DNA of 64,000 nucleotides from DT-110 sp030148525. GTDB lineage: Bacteria; Bacteroidota; Bacteroidia; Chitinophagales; Saprospiraceae. How positions within the stretch are numbered: position 1 is the stretch's first letter; each line of letters begins with the position of its first letter. Below are positions 8,957 to 17,137 of this stretch, piece by piece. Location of the stretch: positions 4,030,001 to 4,094,000 of the forward strand of contig OZ245751.1 in the NCBI GenBank assembly GCA_965227445.1, in the 5' to 3' direction. The notes below the pieces were generated by a model. It was not told the origin of the DNA. It saw only the letters and a list, made by a program, of their open reading frames with translations, and searched no databases. Made by a program: the position numbers and the translations under genes.

Positions 8957-11900
8957 CTATTTTGAAATGGGGCTTGTATATACCTGAGTACCGGCCTTCA
9001 CCCGGATCCAGTAGGTGCCGGAGGGAATGCCTGCCATGGAATACTGACCTTCCCAGGCACCGGCTACTGCTTGTTCACTCCAGTGCTTGACAACTCGTCC
9101 CAGGGGATCGATCAATTCAATGTGCAGGTCTCCCGGTTGCTCCAGTGCCAGCTGCAGCGTAACCCGATCTACCACCGGGTTGGGAAATAACCGCAGGGCG
9201 GAAGATGCTCTTTCCGGGACATCTTCCAAATCGGTGATCACCCGGTCACCCGTTGCGAACCAAATGGGCCACTGAGCATCGGAAATAAATACTTGTGCCT
9301 GCCCGGCCGGATTAATCTTATCCTCGGCCATTTCTACAATCCCCACCACGTCGGCATTATTGGTCGTGCGGGCGTTAAAGACCAGAAATTGATCATTAGT
9401 GCTGTAATTCGGATAGCTGATGACGTTGTTCTCGAAGATGGTCGACACCTCGTTTTCCCGGATATTATATCCCAGAATGGCCAGATCGTTTTGATCCTCA
9501 TCCACGTAATCGAAAGCCACTACATCGGGCGAGTTTTTAGCTACGGAGGGGTTCCCAACGGCGATGCCCCTCGGCAGTTGAGTAAACAGCTTACCAATAT
9601 TTCCGTCGGCAAAGGTTTCGGTATCCCGGTTCCATACTTCCATTACACCAATATCCCAGAAGGTGTAACCACCCCCGAATCCATCCACCTCATTAAAGGC
9701 ATCGTAGATGAGGTAGCTACTGGTTATATCCCACTCCATGGCATCCGCATATTGAACCTCATCGGAGGTAATCCCCTCCGAAAAGGTAGGATTGAACAAC
9801 TCAAAATTGCGTTGCTGCTGGCTCGCAAAATCAAAGATCAGGATCTGATCATTTTCCTCCTGGGTCACCACCGCGATCCGTGCTGCATCCTTAGAGATGG
9901 CCGCCCGGCGCCATACATTTTCCTGACTGAGTACGTCGTTACCCGTAACCTGACCGGCATCCCAGTCGATGATCACGTACCGCAACTGATTGCTGCCGTT
10001 AACAAACACGATCACACTCCCGTCGTCAGAGATACTCGGCGGACTGATAATTTCTTCGTTGATCAGCGGGTCGGCTCCCTGCAGCACCTCGCCACTCGTA
10101 TTGTACAGGTACAGTCCAAATCCATTAGCGCCCACCGCAGCGATGTATTGGTCACCGGGATTGATCATCTGTTCCATAGGTTCTTCCATATTACCCGGCA
10201 GGTCCTCGGTAATCCCAACGGCGTCGAAAGCGGCCGCAGCCGCATTGACCTCGGTCTGACCGTACAGATCCTCAGCGGCTTGTAAAACAGCCATTCGCAG
10301 ATCGATGAACTCGGAGTTACGTGTCAGGTAGGTAGAGAGCGTACGGTAGTATACTTGCTCAGCCCGTTCCAGACCAACCTGATTGGCGAACAGGAAAAAG
10401 GCCCGGTTGGGAATACCACTATTGATGTGGACTCCCCCGTTGTCCAGATCTCCTAAATACTGCTCGGACACACTGGCCGGCTGCCAGCCCGGATCGCCCA
10501 GGCGACTACCTCCATTGTTGGGGTTTTGCATGTCGCGCAGGGCCCCGCTGGGAAAACTGCTGCGCCGTACCACATCCTCCCCCAGTTGGAAGTCTTCGCG
10601 GTCAACCAGGACTCCGAATACATCGGCGAAGGATTCGTTGATGGCCCCTGGTTCATCCTGATACACCAGATTGGCGGTATTTTGGATGACCCCGTGCGTC
10701 ATTTCGTGAGCACCCACATCCAATGCGCCAGCCAGGGGCTCGAAGGCCTCACGTCCGTTCCCGTAAAACATGAACTGCCCGTTCCAAAAGGCATTGTCAA
10801 GCCCAAGTCCGTCTTCATCGGTGATATTAACGATGGAAAAGATAGTACCACCATTCCCATTTATGGAATTCCGGCCGTGGGTCGACCGGAAGTATTCATA
10901 GCAGATACCTGCATTATAATGAGCCGAAACGGTTGCCGGGTCGTTCCAGGTGTTACTCCCCGAAACCACATAAAAGGCCTCGCCGGCATTCACCGTACTA
11001 TCTCGTGCATCCAGTGTCAATATCCCGCCAACGGGGTTGTCGGGAATTGCCGATTGCTGCGCATTGAACATGGGCCGCGAGGCATCGAGCATCAGGTATT
11101 CATTGCCAACTTCATACGTGCCAATGGTCCTGGTTACCCCGAGCAGGTCGGTCGCCTGGGCAGTGACGGGGCCGTCGAAATCGGAAATCGGAAATCGGAA
11201 ATCGGAAATAGCCTCCTTCGCTATAGCTTCGGTGGCTATAGAAGTCGGAAATCGGAAATCGGAAGTCGGATTAGTCGCTTTATACCTGCCTATCACGTTG
11301 GGAACCGGGTGGGTGTGGCCCTCTCCGAGGTTGGGGTGCAGGGTACATACGAGTTGGAAGCGGTGGACCACTTCGCCACTGTTGGCATCCAGGAAATAGG
11401 CCCAGCGGGAAAGCGGATGAGCGGTTACCTCCGTATACCAGCACAGGCGGGGCCCCGGAGTGTCTTTTGGGTAGTAAATAACGAGTTTAGTATTCTGGAA
11501 GCGAGGGCCGGCCAGCCGAAGATCGTAGTCCTGCACGGTTTCCCGCCGGGCCACGTGAGACAAGATTGTGTTGGTTGCCACTTCTTCGGACAGGGTGGGC
11601 ACCACATCCAGATCGCGGGGAGTGGCACGGTACCGACCGTGCAGCAAGTCAATAGCACCTTCGCGGCGGTGCATCAGTATTTCACTGCCCCATATTTCTA
11701 CTCCGCGGAAGTATTGGCGCAGGCGCAGGTGTTCCTGCCCCAACTCATCCCGGAAGGAGGCTTCGATGCGAAACTCACTGCGGGGATCATCAATCGCCAG
11801 GGTATGACGCATATAGTCCAGGTAGGAAAAAGCGTGATCCGCCGCCGAAGCCGATCGCAGATTGCGCAGCGGATAAGCCACCGGACCTTCCAGACGGATC

Positions 11901-12166
11901 GGCAAGCCGGTCGTTTGGTCACGCACTACCTTACGCACGGCGGCTTTAGGGTCACCCAGATAGCGGGCACCCGATAGCGACCAGGGCGCAGCGTTCCGGG
12001 ACGAAATCCGTAACGGCCAGTTTTCCGGTGTACGCAGGGGCGCTATCTCATCTGCATTGATCGGTTGGGAGGAACCCGCCACGGGACGCTGGGCAGTTTT
12101 CCATTGGGCGTGGAGTGCAGGCACACTGAGTGCCATCAGGGCACAGATAAGGAGGATACGTGTCAT
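8957..12166 (-). CDS. Secreted M4 (thermolysin-like) metalloprotease with propeptide, propeller-like region and T9SS sorting domain
   Basis: A 1069-residue preproprotein with a signal peptide (MTRILLICALMALSVPALHA). A fungalysin/thermolysin-type propeptide follows, to about residue 290. The M4 catalytic domain has the zinc motif HEMTH (near 485) and the downstream ligand Glu in GAINESFADVFG. Between roughly 660 and 960 are repeated blade-like segments (SISDDGSVIVF, SKDAARIAVV), probably a PD40/beta-propeller domain. The C-terminus (LFPNPVVDRVTLQL onward) is a T9SS type A sorting domain. Residues about 299-331, at the propeptide/catalytic boundary, are encoded by an in-frame short-period repeat with a palindromic core (11174-11269) giving two SDFRFP blocks. 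This linker is therefore of repeat origin. Peptidase activity is expected because all zinc-site residues are present. Confidence 0.95.
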   Translation of the reverse strand: MTRILLICALMALSVPALHAQWKTAQRPVAGSSQPINADEIAPLRTPENWPLRISSRNAAPWSLSGARYLGDPKAAVRKVVRDQTTGLPIRLEGPVAYPLRNLRSASAADHAFSYLDYMRHTLAIDDPRSEFRIEASFRDELGQEHLRLRQYFRGVEIWGSEILMHRREGAIDLLHGRYRATPRDLDVVPTLSEEVATNTILSHVARRETVQDYDLRLAGPRFQNTKLVIYYPKDTPGPRLCWYTEVTAHPLSRWAYFLDANSGEVVHRFQLVCTLHPNLGEGHTHPVPNVIGRYKATNPTSDFRFPTSIATEAIAKEAISDFRFPISDFDGPVTAQATDLLGVTRTIGTYEVGNEYLMLDASRPMFNAQQSAIPDNPVGGILTLDARDSTVNAGEAFYVVSGSNTWNDPATVSAHYNAGICYEYFRSTHGRNSINGNGGTIFSIVNITDEDGLGLDNAFWNGQFMFYGNGREAFEPLAGALDVGAHEMTHGVIQNTANLVYQDEPGAINESFADVFGVLVDREDFQLGEDVVRRSSFPSGALRDMQNPNNGGSRLGDPGWQPASVSEQYLGDLDNGGVHINSGIPNRAFFLFANQVGLERAEQVYYRTLSTYLTRNSEFIDLRMAVLQAAEDLYGQTEVNAAAAAFDAVGITEDLPGNMEEPMEQMINPGDQYIAAVGANGFGLYLYNTSGEVLQGADPLINEEIISPPSISDDGSVIVFVNGSNQLRYVIIDWDAGQVTGNDVLSQENVWRRAAISKDAARIAVVTQEENDQILIFDFASQQQRNFELFNPTFSEGITSDEVQYADAMEWDITSSYLIYDAFNEVDGFGGGYTFWDIGVMEVWNRDTETFADGNIGKLFTQLPRGIAVGNPSVAKNSPDVVAFDYVDEDQNDLAILGYNIRENEVSTIFENNVISYPNYSTNDQFLVFNARTTNNADVVGIVEMAEDKINPAGQAQVFISDAQWPIWFATGDRVITDLEDVPERASSALRLFPNPVVDRVTLQLALEQPGDLHIELIDPLGRVVKHWSEQAVAGAWEGQYSMAGIPSGTYWIRVKAGTQVYTSPISK
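11174..11269. repeat. Heptamer array with palindromic core, inside the M4 protease gene
   Basis: About five heptamer units of the type cggaaat run from 11174 to 11207. A 32-bp quasi-palindrome follows (11208-11239; arms ATAGCC/GGCTAT, core GCTATAGC). Four further units of the same word close it (11241-11269). The whole block is open in the protease frame. The same word recurs at 61644-61731 after another gene. Confidence 0.9.
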
Positions 12167-12267
12167 GAATATAGGTTAAGTCTACTTCGAAAATACGAAA
12201 TTTTGGTATTTGGTACATTGGAACGGTAATAAAGAAAGAAGAAAAGAGAGGACAGATGGCAGAAAGG

Positions 12268-12403
12268 AGGCTGAGATTTAGGTTGAGGTTGAGGTTCCCA
12301 CCTCACTACAATACGGCGGCCAGGAAGGTCGTACGAGAGCGAATGTGGCTACCGGTACTAAATCTACACGGAAAATCTAAACCTGAACCTCAACCTTAGC
12401 CTG
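12268..12403. repeat. Hexamer array in inverted orientation
   Basis: The left arm is a degenerate run of gaggtt hexamers (12268-12296). The right arm (12373-12403) is its reverse complement, with runs of aacctc/aacctg. The middle holds a GC-rich stretch with no long pairing. The 336-bp gap between the M4 and ppx genes consists mostly of this and the following array. A related direct hexamer array occurs at 55345-55410. Confidence 0.85.
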
Positions 12404-12460
12404 ACCCTCGATTAAAATCATTGATTATCAAAATATGGAGTCAGCGCCATCTAAAAAGCC

Positions 12461-12522
12461 TCATCGAGCACCCATCATTGAGCACTCATCATTGAGCATT
12501 CATCATTCAGCATTCATCATTT
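12461..12522. repeat. Alternating heptamer array overlapping the 3' end of ppx
   Basis: Four copies of a 14-bp double heptamer (catcatt + gagcact, with small changes) run into the ppx coding sequence. Read on the minus strand, the array encodes the last residues (EMMNAE) and supplies the TGA stop at 12503-12505. Confidence 0.88.
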
Positions 12523-13423
12523 CAAAAAGCACCCCCTCCTTCAGCGCGTAGGGGCTTACCAGCAGTTGCTCGATACCGGCCAGTTCGATCACGACATCGA
12601 GCAGGACCAGGGCCACCGGAATCATCTCTGCCCGGGCCGGGGGCATTCGCTCCATGGTCAGTCGCTCCGGCAGGGGCATGGCAATCAGCTGGTCGCGGAA
12701 GGGCGCAAAGCGTGTAATGGAAATAGTCGTATAGTCCGTCCCGGATCCGGAATCATCCAGGTATTGTTCGAGCACATCGAAGGTGCCGGAAGCGCCCAGC
12801 AATTCGATCACGGGATGTGCTTTCAGCGCTTTTTCCAGCGGCTCTAAGGCTTTCGCCAAAAAAGCGCGCAGGGCTTTTTGTTGCTTATCCGACAGGGGAT
12901 CTTCCGTGTGGAAATCGCGGAACAGCACGGCCACCCCGATGGGAAAACTTTGGGCCCAGAAAACCTGATCGGCATCGGCGAGGATGAACTCTACGCTCCC
13001 GCCCCCGATATCCATGAGCAGGCGGGTGCGTTCGGTGAAGGGAATGGCCAGGGAAGCACCCTGGTGGATGAGCCGTGCCTCTTCGTCCCCGTCGATCAGT
13101 TCGATCTGAATGCCGGTCTCCTCCCTGACGGCGGCGATAAACTCGGATCCATTACCGGCGGTGCGCAATGCGGCCGTGCCGATGGCCCGTACCTGCGTCA
13201 CCCCGTGGAAGGCCAATTGGTCGGCAAAGGCCCGCATGGCAGTAAGGCCACGCTCCCACGGACCCTGCCCGATGCGGGTGATACCATCTTCGGCCAGCTT
13301 GATGAAGCGCCGTTCGCGAAAAAGTTCGGTAAAGCTGCCCGAATCATCCGGGCGGGCGATCAGCAAGTGGAAGGTATTGGTGCCGAGGTCGATTACGGCT
13401 AAAGGTTGCGTAGTTACGGTCAT
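12503..13423 (-). CDS. Ppx/GppA-family phosphatase (exopolyphosphatase or pppGpp phosphatase)
   Basis: A 306-residue protein of the ASKHA fold. It has the two phosphate-binding loops expected of the family: AVIDLGTNTFHLLIA at the N-terminus and LLMDIGGGSVEFILA near residue 140, with the catalytic-region Glu in VREETGIQIELIDGDEEARL. It is the short, single-module form common in Bacteroidota, without the C-terminal HD-like domain of E. coli Ppx. It hydrolyses terminal phosphate of polyphosphate or the pppGpp gamma phosphate; the sequence does not settle which. Its final six residues and stop codon lie within a heptamer array, so the original C-terminus may have been replaced. Confidence 0.92.
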   Translation of the reverse strand: MTVTTQPLAVIDLGTNTFHLLIARPDDSGSFTELFRERRFIKLAEDGITRIGQGPWERGLTAMRAFADQLAFHGVTQVRAIGTAALRTAGNGSEFIAAVREETGIQIELIDGDEEARLIHQGASLAIPFTERTRLLMDIGGGSVEFILADADQVFWAQSFPIGVAVLFRDFHTEDPLSDKQQKALRAFLAKALEPLEKALKAHPVIELLGASGTFDVLEQYLDDSGSGTDYTTISITRFAPFRDQLIAMPLPERLTMERMPPARAEMIPVALVLLDVVIELAGIEQLLVSPYALKEGVLFEMMNAE

Positions 13424-13972
13424 CTAATTGGTTTACAGCGGGATACTCTCCGAAAGAATTGTCTGTTGGAACCTCGTGGTTTCCCAAAAATTCCAAAAGG
13501 CCCCTATCCCCAAAACGTTAACAAAAGTAAATTGCCTAATTCTATATCTTTATAAAAACCAAGCACTTACCCTTTTTTCTGGTTTGGAACCTTGAATAAA
13601 TAAAAAAGAATCCATATTATTATCAATAGAAAATCACATGATTGCCTCCTTATCGCCGTCAAGGACAAGAACTTTCCCCGTTATTCTTTAGCGATACTAC
13701 GATCACAACCATAATCATGCACAAGGTATCTGAATAATACCTTATTTAATTGTTTGCGATCGGTACCAACCTAGGAAAGTTATTATCTATACCACATTTG
13801 ATTGCACGCGTCAGCTGATAAGTTGCATAACGCTCTAAGTAAAGAGTGTTCCAGCATATGTAGCTGTATTTCAATCATGTTGTCAAAGTCGATTTAGCTT
13901 TTGTATGGCCAAAGGCCTGATCGTCTTTTGCCCGGAGACCACAAAATCCTTTAACCCTTAAACAGGATTACT
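13424..13972. other. 549-bp noncoding gap between divergent genes
   Basis: An AT-rich stretch between the divergently transcribed ppx-like gene and the gene at 13973. It must hold both promoters. I see no convincing gene, RNA, long hairpin or short-period array here. A TATCTTTA box near 13545 resembles a -7 element but lacks a well-spaced partner. Confidence 0.5.
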
Positions 13973-15508
13973 ATGGACGTTTTAGTGAGTCTGATCAACC
14001 AACTCCGGCGTAACAAGATCAAAAACCTGGAAATCTTCCACCATCGAGCGCTACAATCTTCCGGTAAATTGGGAGAATTATACCAACGTTTGTACCACGA
14101 ATCAATGGACATCAATCCCGAGCAGGTCGCACTTGACCTTGGCTACGACTCAGATGCGGATTCGACCTTCAAAAACCTGAAAAAGGAACTCAAAGACCGT
14201 TTGATCAACACCCTGTTTTTGGTTGATTCAGCAGGTGCAAAATACGGTCACCTCGAAGGTGCATACATGCATTGCTGGAAAGAATGGGCAGCAGCCAAAA
14301 TCCTGTTTGCCCGCGGTGCCACCCCGGCCGCTATTGACCTGACCCACCGTGTATTTGTGCGGGCTGTTCGGTACGAATTCACTGAGCTGGCACTCAATAC
14401 AAGTCGTTCCCTGAGAATGTACTATGCCACCCGGGGCGCTGATCCCCGAAAATTCAGTGAATACGATGAGTCTTTCGATTATTACCAGGACCTGTTTGAG
14501 TGGGAAAGCCTGGCAGAAGGCCACTACACACATCTGATGATTCATTTTTCATCCAGTCGCGCCAGCAAACCGGAGCTAAGCAAGCAAGCTTTCGCTTGCT
14601 ATGATGAACTTCGTCCGGCATTAGCAAAATACCCCGCTTATCGCCTCCACCGCTACGCAAATTTCATCCGCCTCATTGCCTATATGAGCCAGCATGATTA
14701 CGAAACGTCCATTCAAATTTGTGATGAGGCCATCGCTCACTTGAAGGAAAAAGGGTTTGCCGCAAAACAAGCTGTATCCAGCTTTCTTTACCAGAAACTG
14801 TTATGCCATACTAAGCTGCGCCAATTCGAGGCAGGACGCCACGCCGCCGAAGAGAGTCTTACCTACGAACTGCCCGGATCCTACAATTGGTTCAAGAACC
14901 GCGAGCTTAGTCTCATGCTCGCTTTCCACAGTCGGGAGTACGGTGCAGCCTACCAAATACACCAACAGGTTATACATCAAAAAAACTACAAACAACTGGA
15001 TCGGGTATCCCGCGAGACCTGGACCATCATCCAGGGCTACCTCTCCTATCTCCAATACATCGGGCGCATCCAATTACCGGAGCATTCCAAACGCCCCAAG
15101 CGGTTCCGACTCGGTAAATTCCTGAATGAGGTTCCCATCTTCTCCCGCGACAAGCGGGGAATGAATATCCCGATCCTGGTACTGCAGATCCTCTTCACCA
15201 TCAGCCGGCACCAATACCAGAAGGCCATCGACCGCATCGAAGCCATCGAAAAGTACTGCACCCGCTACCTGCGTCGCGACGATACCTTCCGCAGCAACTG
15301 CTTCATCAAAATGCTGCTGCAAATCCCCATCAACGGCTTTCACCGCAAGGCCGTGGAGCGACACGCAGCTCCCTACCTCGAACAACTGCAGTCTATGCCG
15401 CTTTCCGAAGCCCCCCAGGGTCCGGATATCGAGCTCATCCCCTACGAAGAGCTGTGGCCCATGGTATTGGGGAGTTTAGATGTGAAATTCTACCGGAAGC
15501 GCAAATGA
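13973..15508 (+). CDS. Unrecognised 511-residue helical-repeat protein
   Basis: A soluble protein with no signal peptide or membrane segment, starting MDVLVSLINQLRRNK right after an A-rich leader. It is almost all helical. Pairs of amphipathic helices with bulky aromatic residues (for example ALAKYPAYRLHRYANFIRL, HDYETSIQICDEAIAHL) suggest a TPR-like solenoid. The C-terminus is basic (DVKFYRKRK). I do not recognise a named family. Similar long TPR-like proteins of unknown role occur in Lewinella-type genomes, though that is an impression rather than a checked match. It stands alone with a 549-bp upstream gap and a 450-bp repeat-filled downstream gap. Confidence 0.8.
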   Translation: MDVLVSLINQLRRNKIKNLEIFHHRALQSSGKLGELYQRLYHESMDINPEQVALDLGYDSDADSTFKNLKKELKDRLINTLFLVDSAGAKYGHLEGAYMHCWKEWAAAKILFARGATPAAIDLTHRVFVRAVRYEFTELALNTSRSLRMYYATRGADPRKFSEYDESFDYYQDLFEWESLAEGHYTHLMIHFSSSRASKPELSKQAFACYDELRPALAKYPAYRLHRYANFIRLIAYMSQHDYETSIQICDEAIAHLKEKGFAAKQAVSSFLYQKLLCHTKLRQFEAGRHAAEESLTYELPGSYNWFKNRELSLMLAFHSREYGAAYQIHQQVIHQKNYKQLDRVSRETWTIIQGYLSYLQYIGRIQLPEHSKRPKRFRLGKFLNEVPIFSRDKRGMNIPILVLQILFTISRHQYQKAIDRIEAIEKYCTRYLRRDDTFRSNCFIKMLLQIPINGFHRKAVERHAAPYLEQLQSMPLSEAPQGPDIELIPYEELWPMVLGSLDVKFYRKRK

Positions 15509-15571
15509 CTTATCAGGTTTGAGGTTTACCTCCTACGCTGAAGCTTCGGCGGTCGGTGAAGGTTTGGGGTG

Positions 15572-15632
15572 ACTTTGGGACTCGAGGGACTGCAGGGACT
15601 AAGAGACTGGGGATACTCAAGCGACTGGAGAG
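15572..15632. repeat. Nonamer array (act-type words)
   Basis: Seven consecutive 8-9 bp words all beginning 'act' (actttggg, actcgaggg, actgcaggg, actaagag, actggggat, actcaagcg, actggagag). The preceding bases 15536-15560 contain a GC-rich half-palindrome (gctgaagcttcggc) of the kind seen in the other arrays. No gene is present between 15509 and 15958. Confidence 0.82.
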
Positions 15633-15664
15633 TGTGTCTTGAGATTTGTTATTTGCTCCTAATT

Positions 15665-15812
15665 GCGTCGAGCGTGCATGCCTGCCGAAGCTGGCGTAGA
15701 CAGGGAGCGTCGCCCACCTTCGCTGAGGCTTCGGCGGGCAGAGAGCGTAGTGCGTGGAGCGTCGGGCGTCGAGCGTACATGCCTGCCGAAGCTGGCGTAG
15801 GCAGGGAGCGTT
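15665..15812. repeat. Heptamer array (gcgt-type words) with three palindromes
   Basis: Heptamers of the form gcgtNNN (gcgtagt, gcgtgga, gcgtcgg, gcgtcga, gcgtaca) are interleaved with GC-rich palindromes. One palindrome, CCTGCCGAAGCTGGCG followed by TAG(A/G)CAGG, occurs twice, near 15680 and 15781, within almost identical 34-bp blocks 101 bp apart. A third lies at 15713-15740, with CTTCG and CTTCGGCGGG arms. Confidence 0.85.
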
Positions 15813-15857
15813 GGGGCAGCTCAGGTATCATCAAAACAGGCATCATAAGGGTTTTAA

Positions 15858-15885
15858 TGCCCGATGCACGATGCCCAACGCAATC
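15858..15885. repeat. Short heptamer run (tgcccga-type)
   Basis: Four heptamers (tgcccga, tgcacga, tgcccaa, cgcaatc), flanked by two copies of aaaacaggca about 57 bp apart. Part of the same repeat-filled gap. Confidence 0.6.
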
Positions 15886-15933
15886 AAGCCTGAAAACAGG
15901 CAATTACGCACCCGACAGAAATAGGCGCAAACC

Positions 15934-15969
15934 TAAGTCCCTCCGGTCACTACGTTCCCTAAAGTCCCG
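15934..15969. repeat. Nonamer array overlapping the 3' end of a glycosyltransferase gene
   Basis: On the minus strand this reads as nonamers ggactttag, ggaacgtag, tgaccggag, ggacttagg. The first word supplies the TAG stop (15959-15961) of the adjacent glycosyltransferase and part of its last codons. The sequence closely resembles the plus-strand stretch 55655-55680, 40 kb away. Confidence 0.8.
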
Positions 15970-17137
15970 CGACAGTATCCCCCCGTTTGGCGCGCTCCCA
16001 GCGTACATCCTGCTTGCGGGCGAGATAGCGTCCGAAACCGCGATACACGGCGTAATTCATAATGAAGAAGTAATAGGGCACAAAGAGCAATTTGAGCTTA
16101 ATCTTGCGGTGCTCCAGGTACCAGCCGAGGAGGGCCGCCGCGTAGAAGGCCACCTGCCCCAGGAAGAGGACCTGATAAAGCAGGCCCTGATTCCACAGCA
16201 GGGCATTGTTGATGAAGATGACGGGCAGGGCCAGTGGTGCCAGCGTCCAGCGCAGCACGCGGTGGCTGATGTACTGAAAACTCAAAATGCCGTATTTGAA
16301 GATATTCAGCAGGGGCGCCAGGCGGACGATCGACTGGATGCCGCCGGCAGCGATGCGGATCTTGCGTTTGAGTTCTTCCTGCACGTTGGCCGAAGCCGTT
16401 TCGATGGCGTAGGCCTCCGGATCGTACTGGATGGTGTAGCCGCGTTTGGCGATGCGCAGGCTGACGATGAAATCGTCGAGCAGGGTGTCCGGTTCCACGT
16501 GCTGATAGAGTTCGGTGCGTACGGCGAACAACTCACCGGCCGCGCCCACCACGGAGTAGAGTTCCGCATCCCACTTTTTGAGGGTTGATTCGTAGCGCCA
16601 ATAGAGGCCCTCCCCGGCACCGGCGGCGGCTTCCGCTTCGCCGGTGCGAATGCGCTTTTCTCCGGATACGCAGCCCGTGGTGGGTCGCTCAAACAGATTG
16701 ACAATGCGACGGATCGACTCCTTACCCAGCAGGGTATTGGCATCGGAGAATACCACGATGGGCGTATCTACCAGCTGCATGCCGCGGTTCATGGCGGCGA
16801 TCTTCCCGTTGCGGGCATTCTCGTGCAGAACCGTCACATCCTCGTACTCCCGCAGCAGGTCGGGCGTACCGTCGTCGGAGCCGTCGGTGATCCACACCTG
16901 TTTTAGCTTCTCGGCCGGATAGTCCAACTGGCGGGTGTTTTCCACCTTACGGGCAGCGTAGTCCTTTTCGTTGTAGGCGGCAACCAGGAGGGTGACCTCC
17001 GGCTCGTAGGTGCCGCTGGCGGGTTGGGGACGGCCTTTGATCAGGCGCTTGGCCAGGACCAGCAAATAGAGTACCAGACCGTAACCCACGTACGTATATA
17101 CCACCAGCCCGAGGGCTGTCCAGAATACAATAGTCAT
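15959..17137 (-). CDS. Membrane-bound family 2 glycosyltransferase
   Basis: A 392-residue GT2 (GT-A fold) enzyme. An N-terminal membrane helix precedes the catalytic domain (VTLLVAAYNEKD, ITDGSDDGTPDLL, the DxD-equivalent VVFSDANTLLG, LLDDFIVSLRIAKRG). Three membrane segments follow at the C-terminus. This build fits inner-membrane enzymes that add or polymerise sugars on a lipid carrier. Its start overlaps the stop of the upstream gene by 4 bp (ATGA), so translation is probably coupled. It is the last gene of the polysaccharide locus, and its stop codon falls in a nonamer repeat. Confidence 0.92.
   Translation of the reverse strand: MTIVFWTALGLVVYTYVGYGLVLYLLVLAKRLIKGRPQPASGTYEPEVTLLVAAYNEKDYAARKVENTRQLDYPAEKLKQVWITDGSDDGTPDLLREYEDVTVLHENARNGKIAAMNRGMQLVDTPIVVFSDANTLLGKESIRRIVNLFERPTTGCVSGEKRIRTGEAEAAAGAGEGLYWRYESTLKKWDAELYSVVGAAGELFAVRTELYQHVEPDTLLDDFIVSLRIAKRGYTIQYDPEAYAIETASANVQEELKRKIRIAAGGIQSIVRLAPLLNIFKYGILSFQYISHRVLRWTLAPLALPVIFINNALLWNQGLLYQVLFLGQVAFYAAALLGWYLEHRKIKLKLLFVPYYFFIMNYAVYRGFGRYLARKQDVRWERAKRGDTVAGL

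Noticed and set aside
9293..10285. 330-residue plus-strand ORF
   Set aside because: Antisense shadow of the propeller-like and catalytic parts of the M4 protease gene.
10526..11977. 483-residue plus-strand ORF
   Set aside because: It lies fully antisense to the M4 protease gene, whose motifs, signal peptide and sorting domain are unambiguous. The antisense product has no recognisable features.
15569..16588. 339-residue plus-strand ORF over the repeat gap and GT2 gene
   Set aside because: It begins in repeat arrays and continues antisense to a clear glycosyltransferase. The composition is that of translated repeats.
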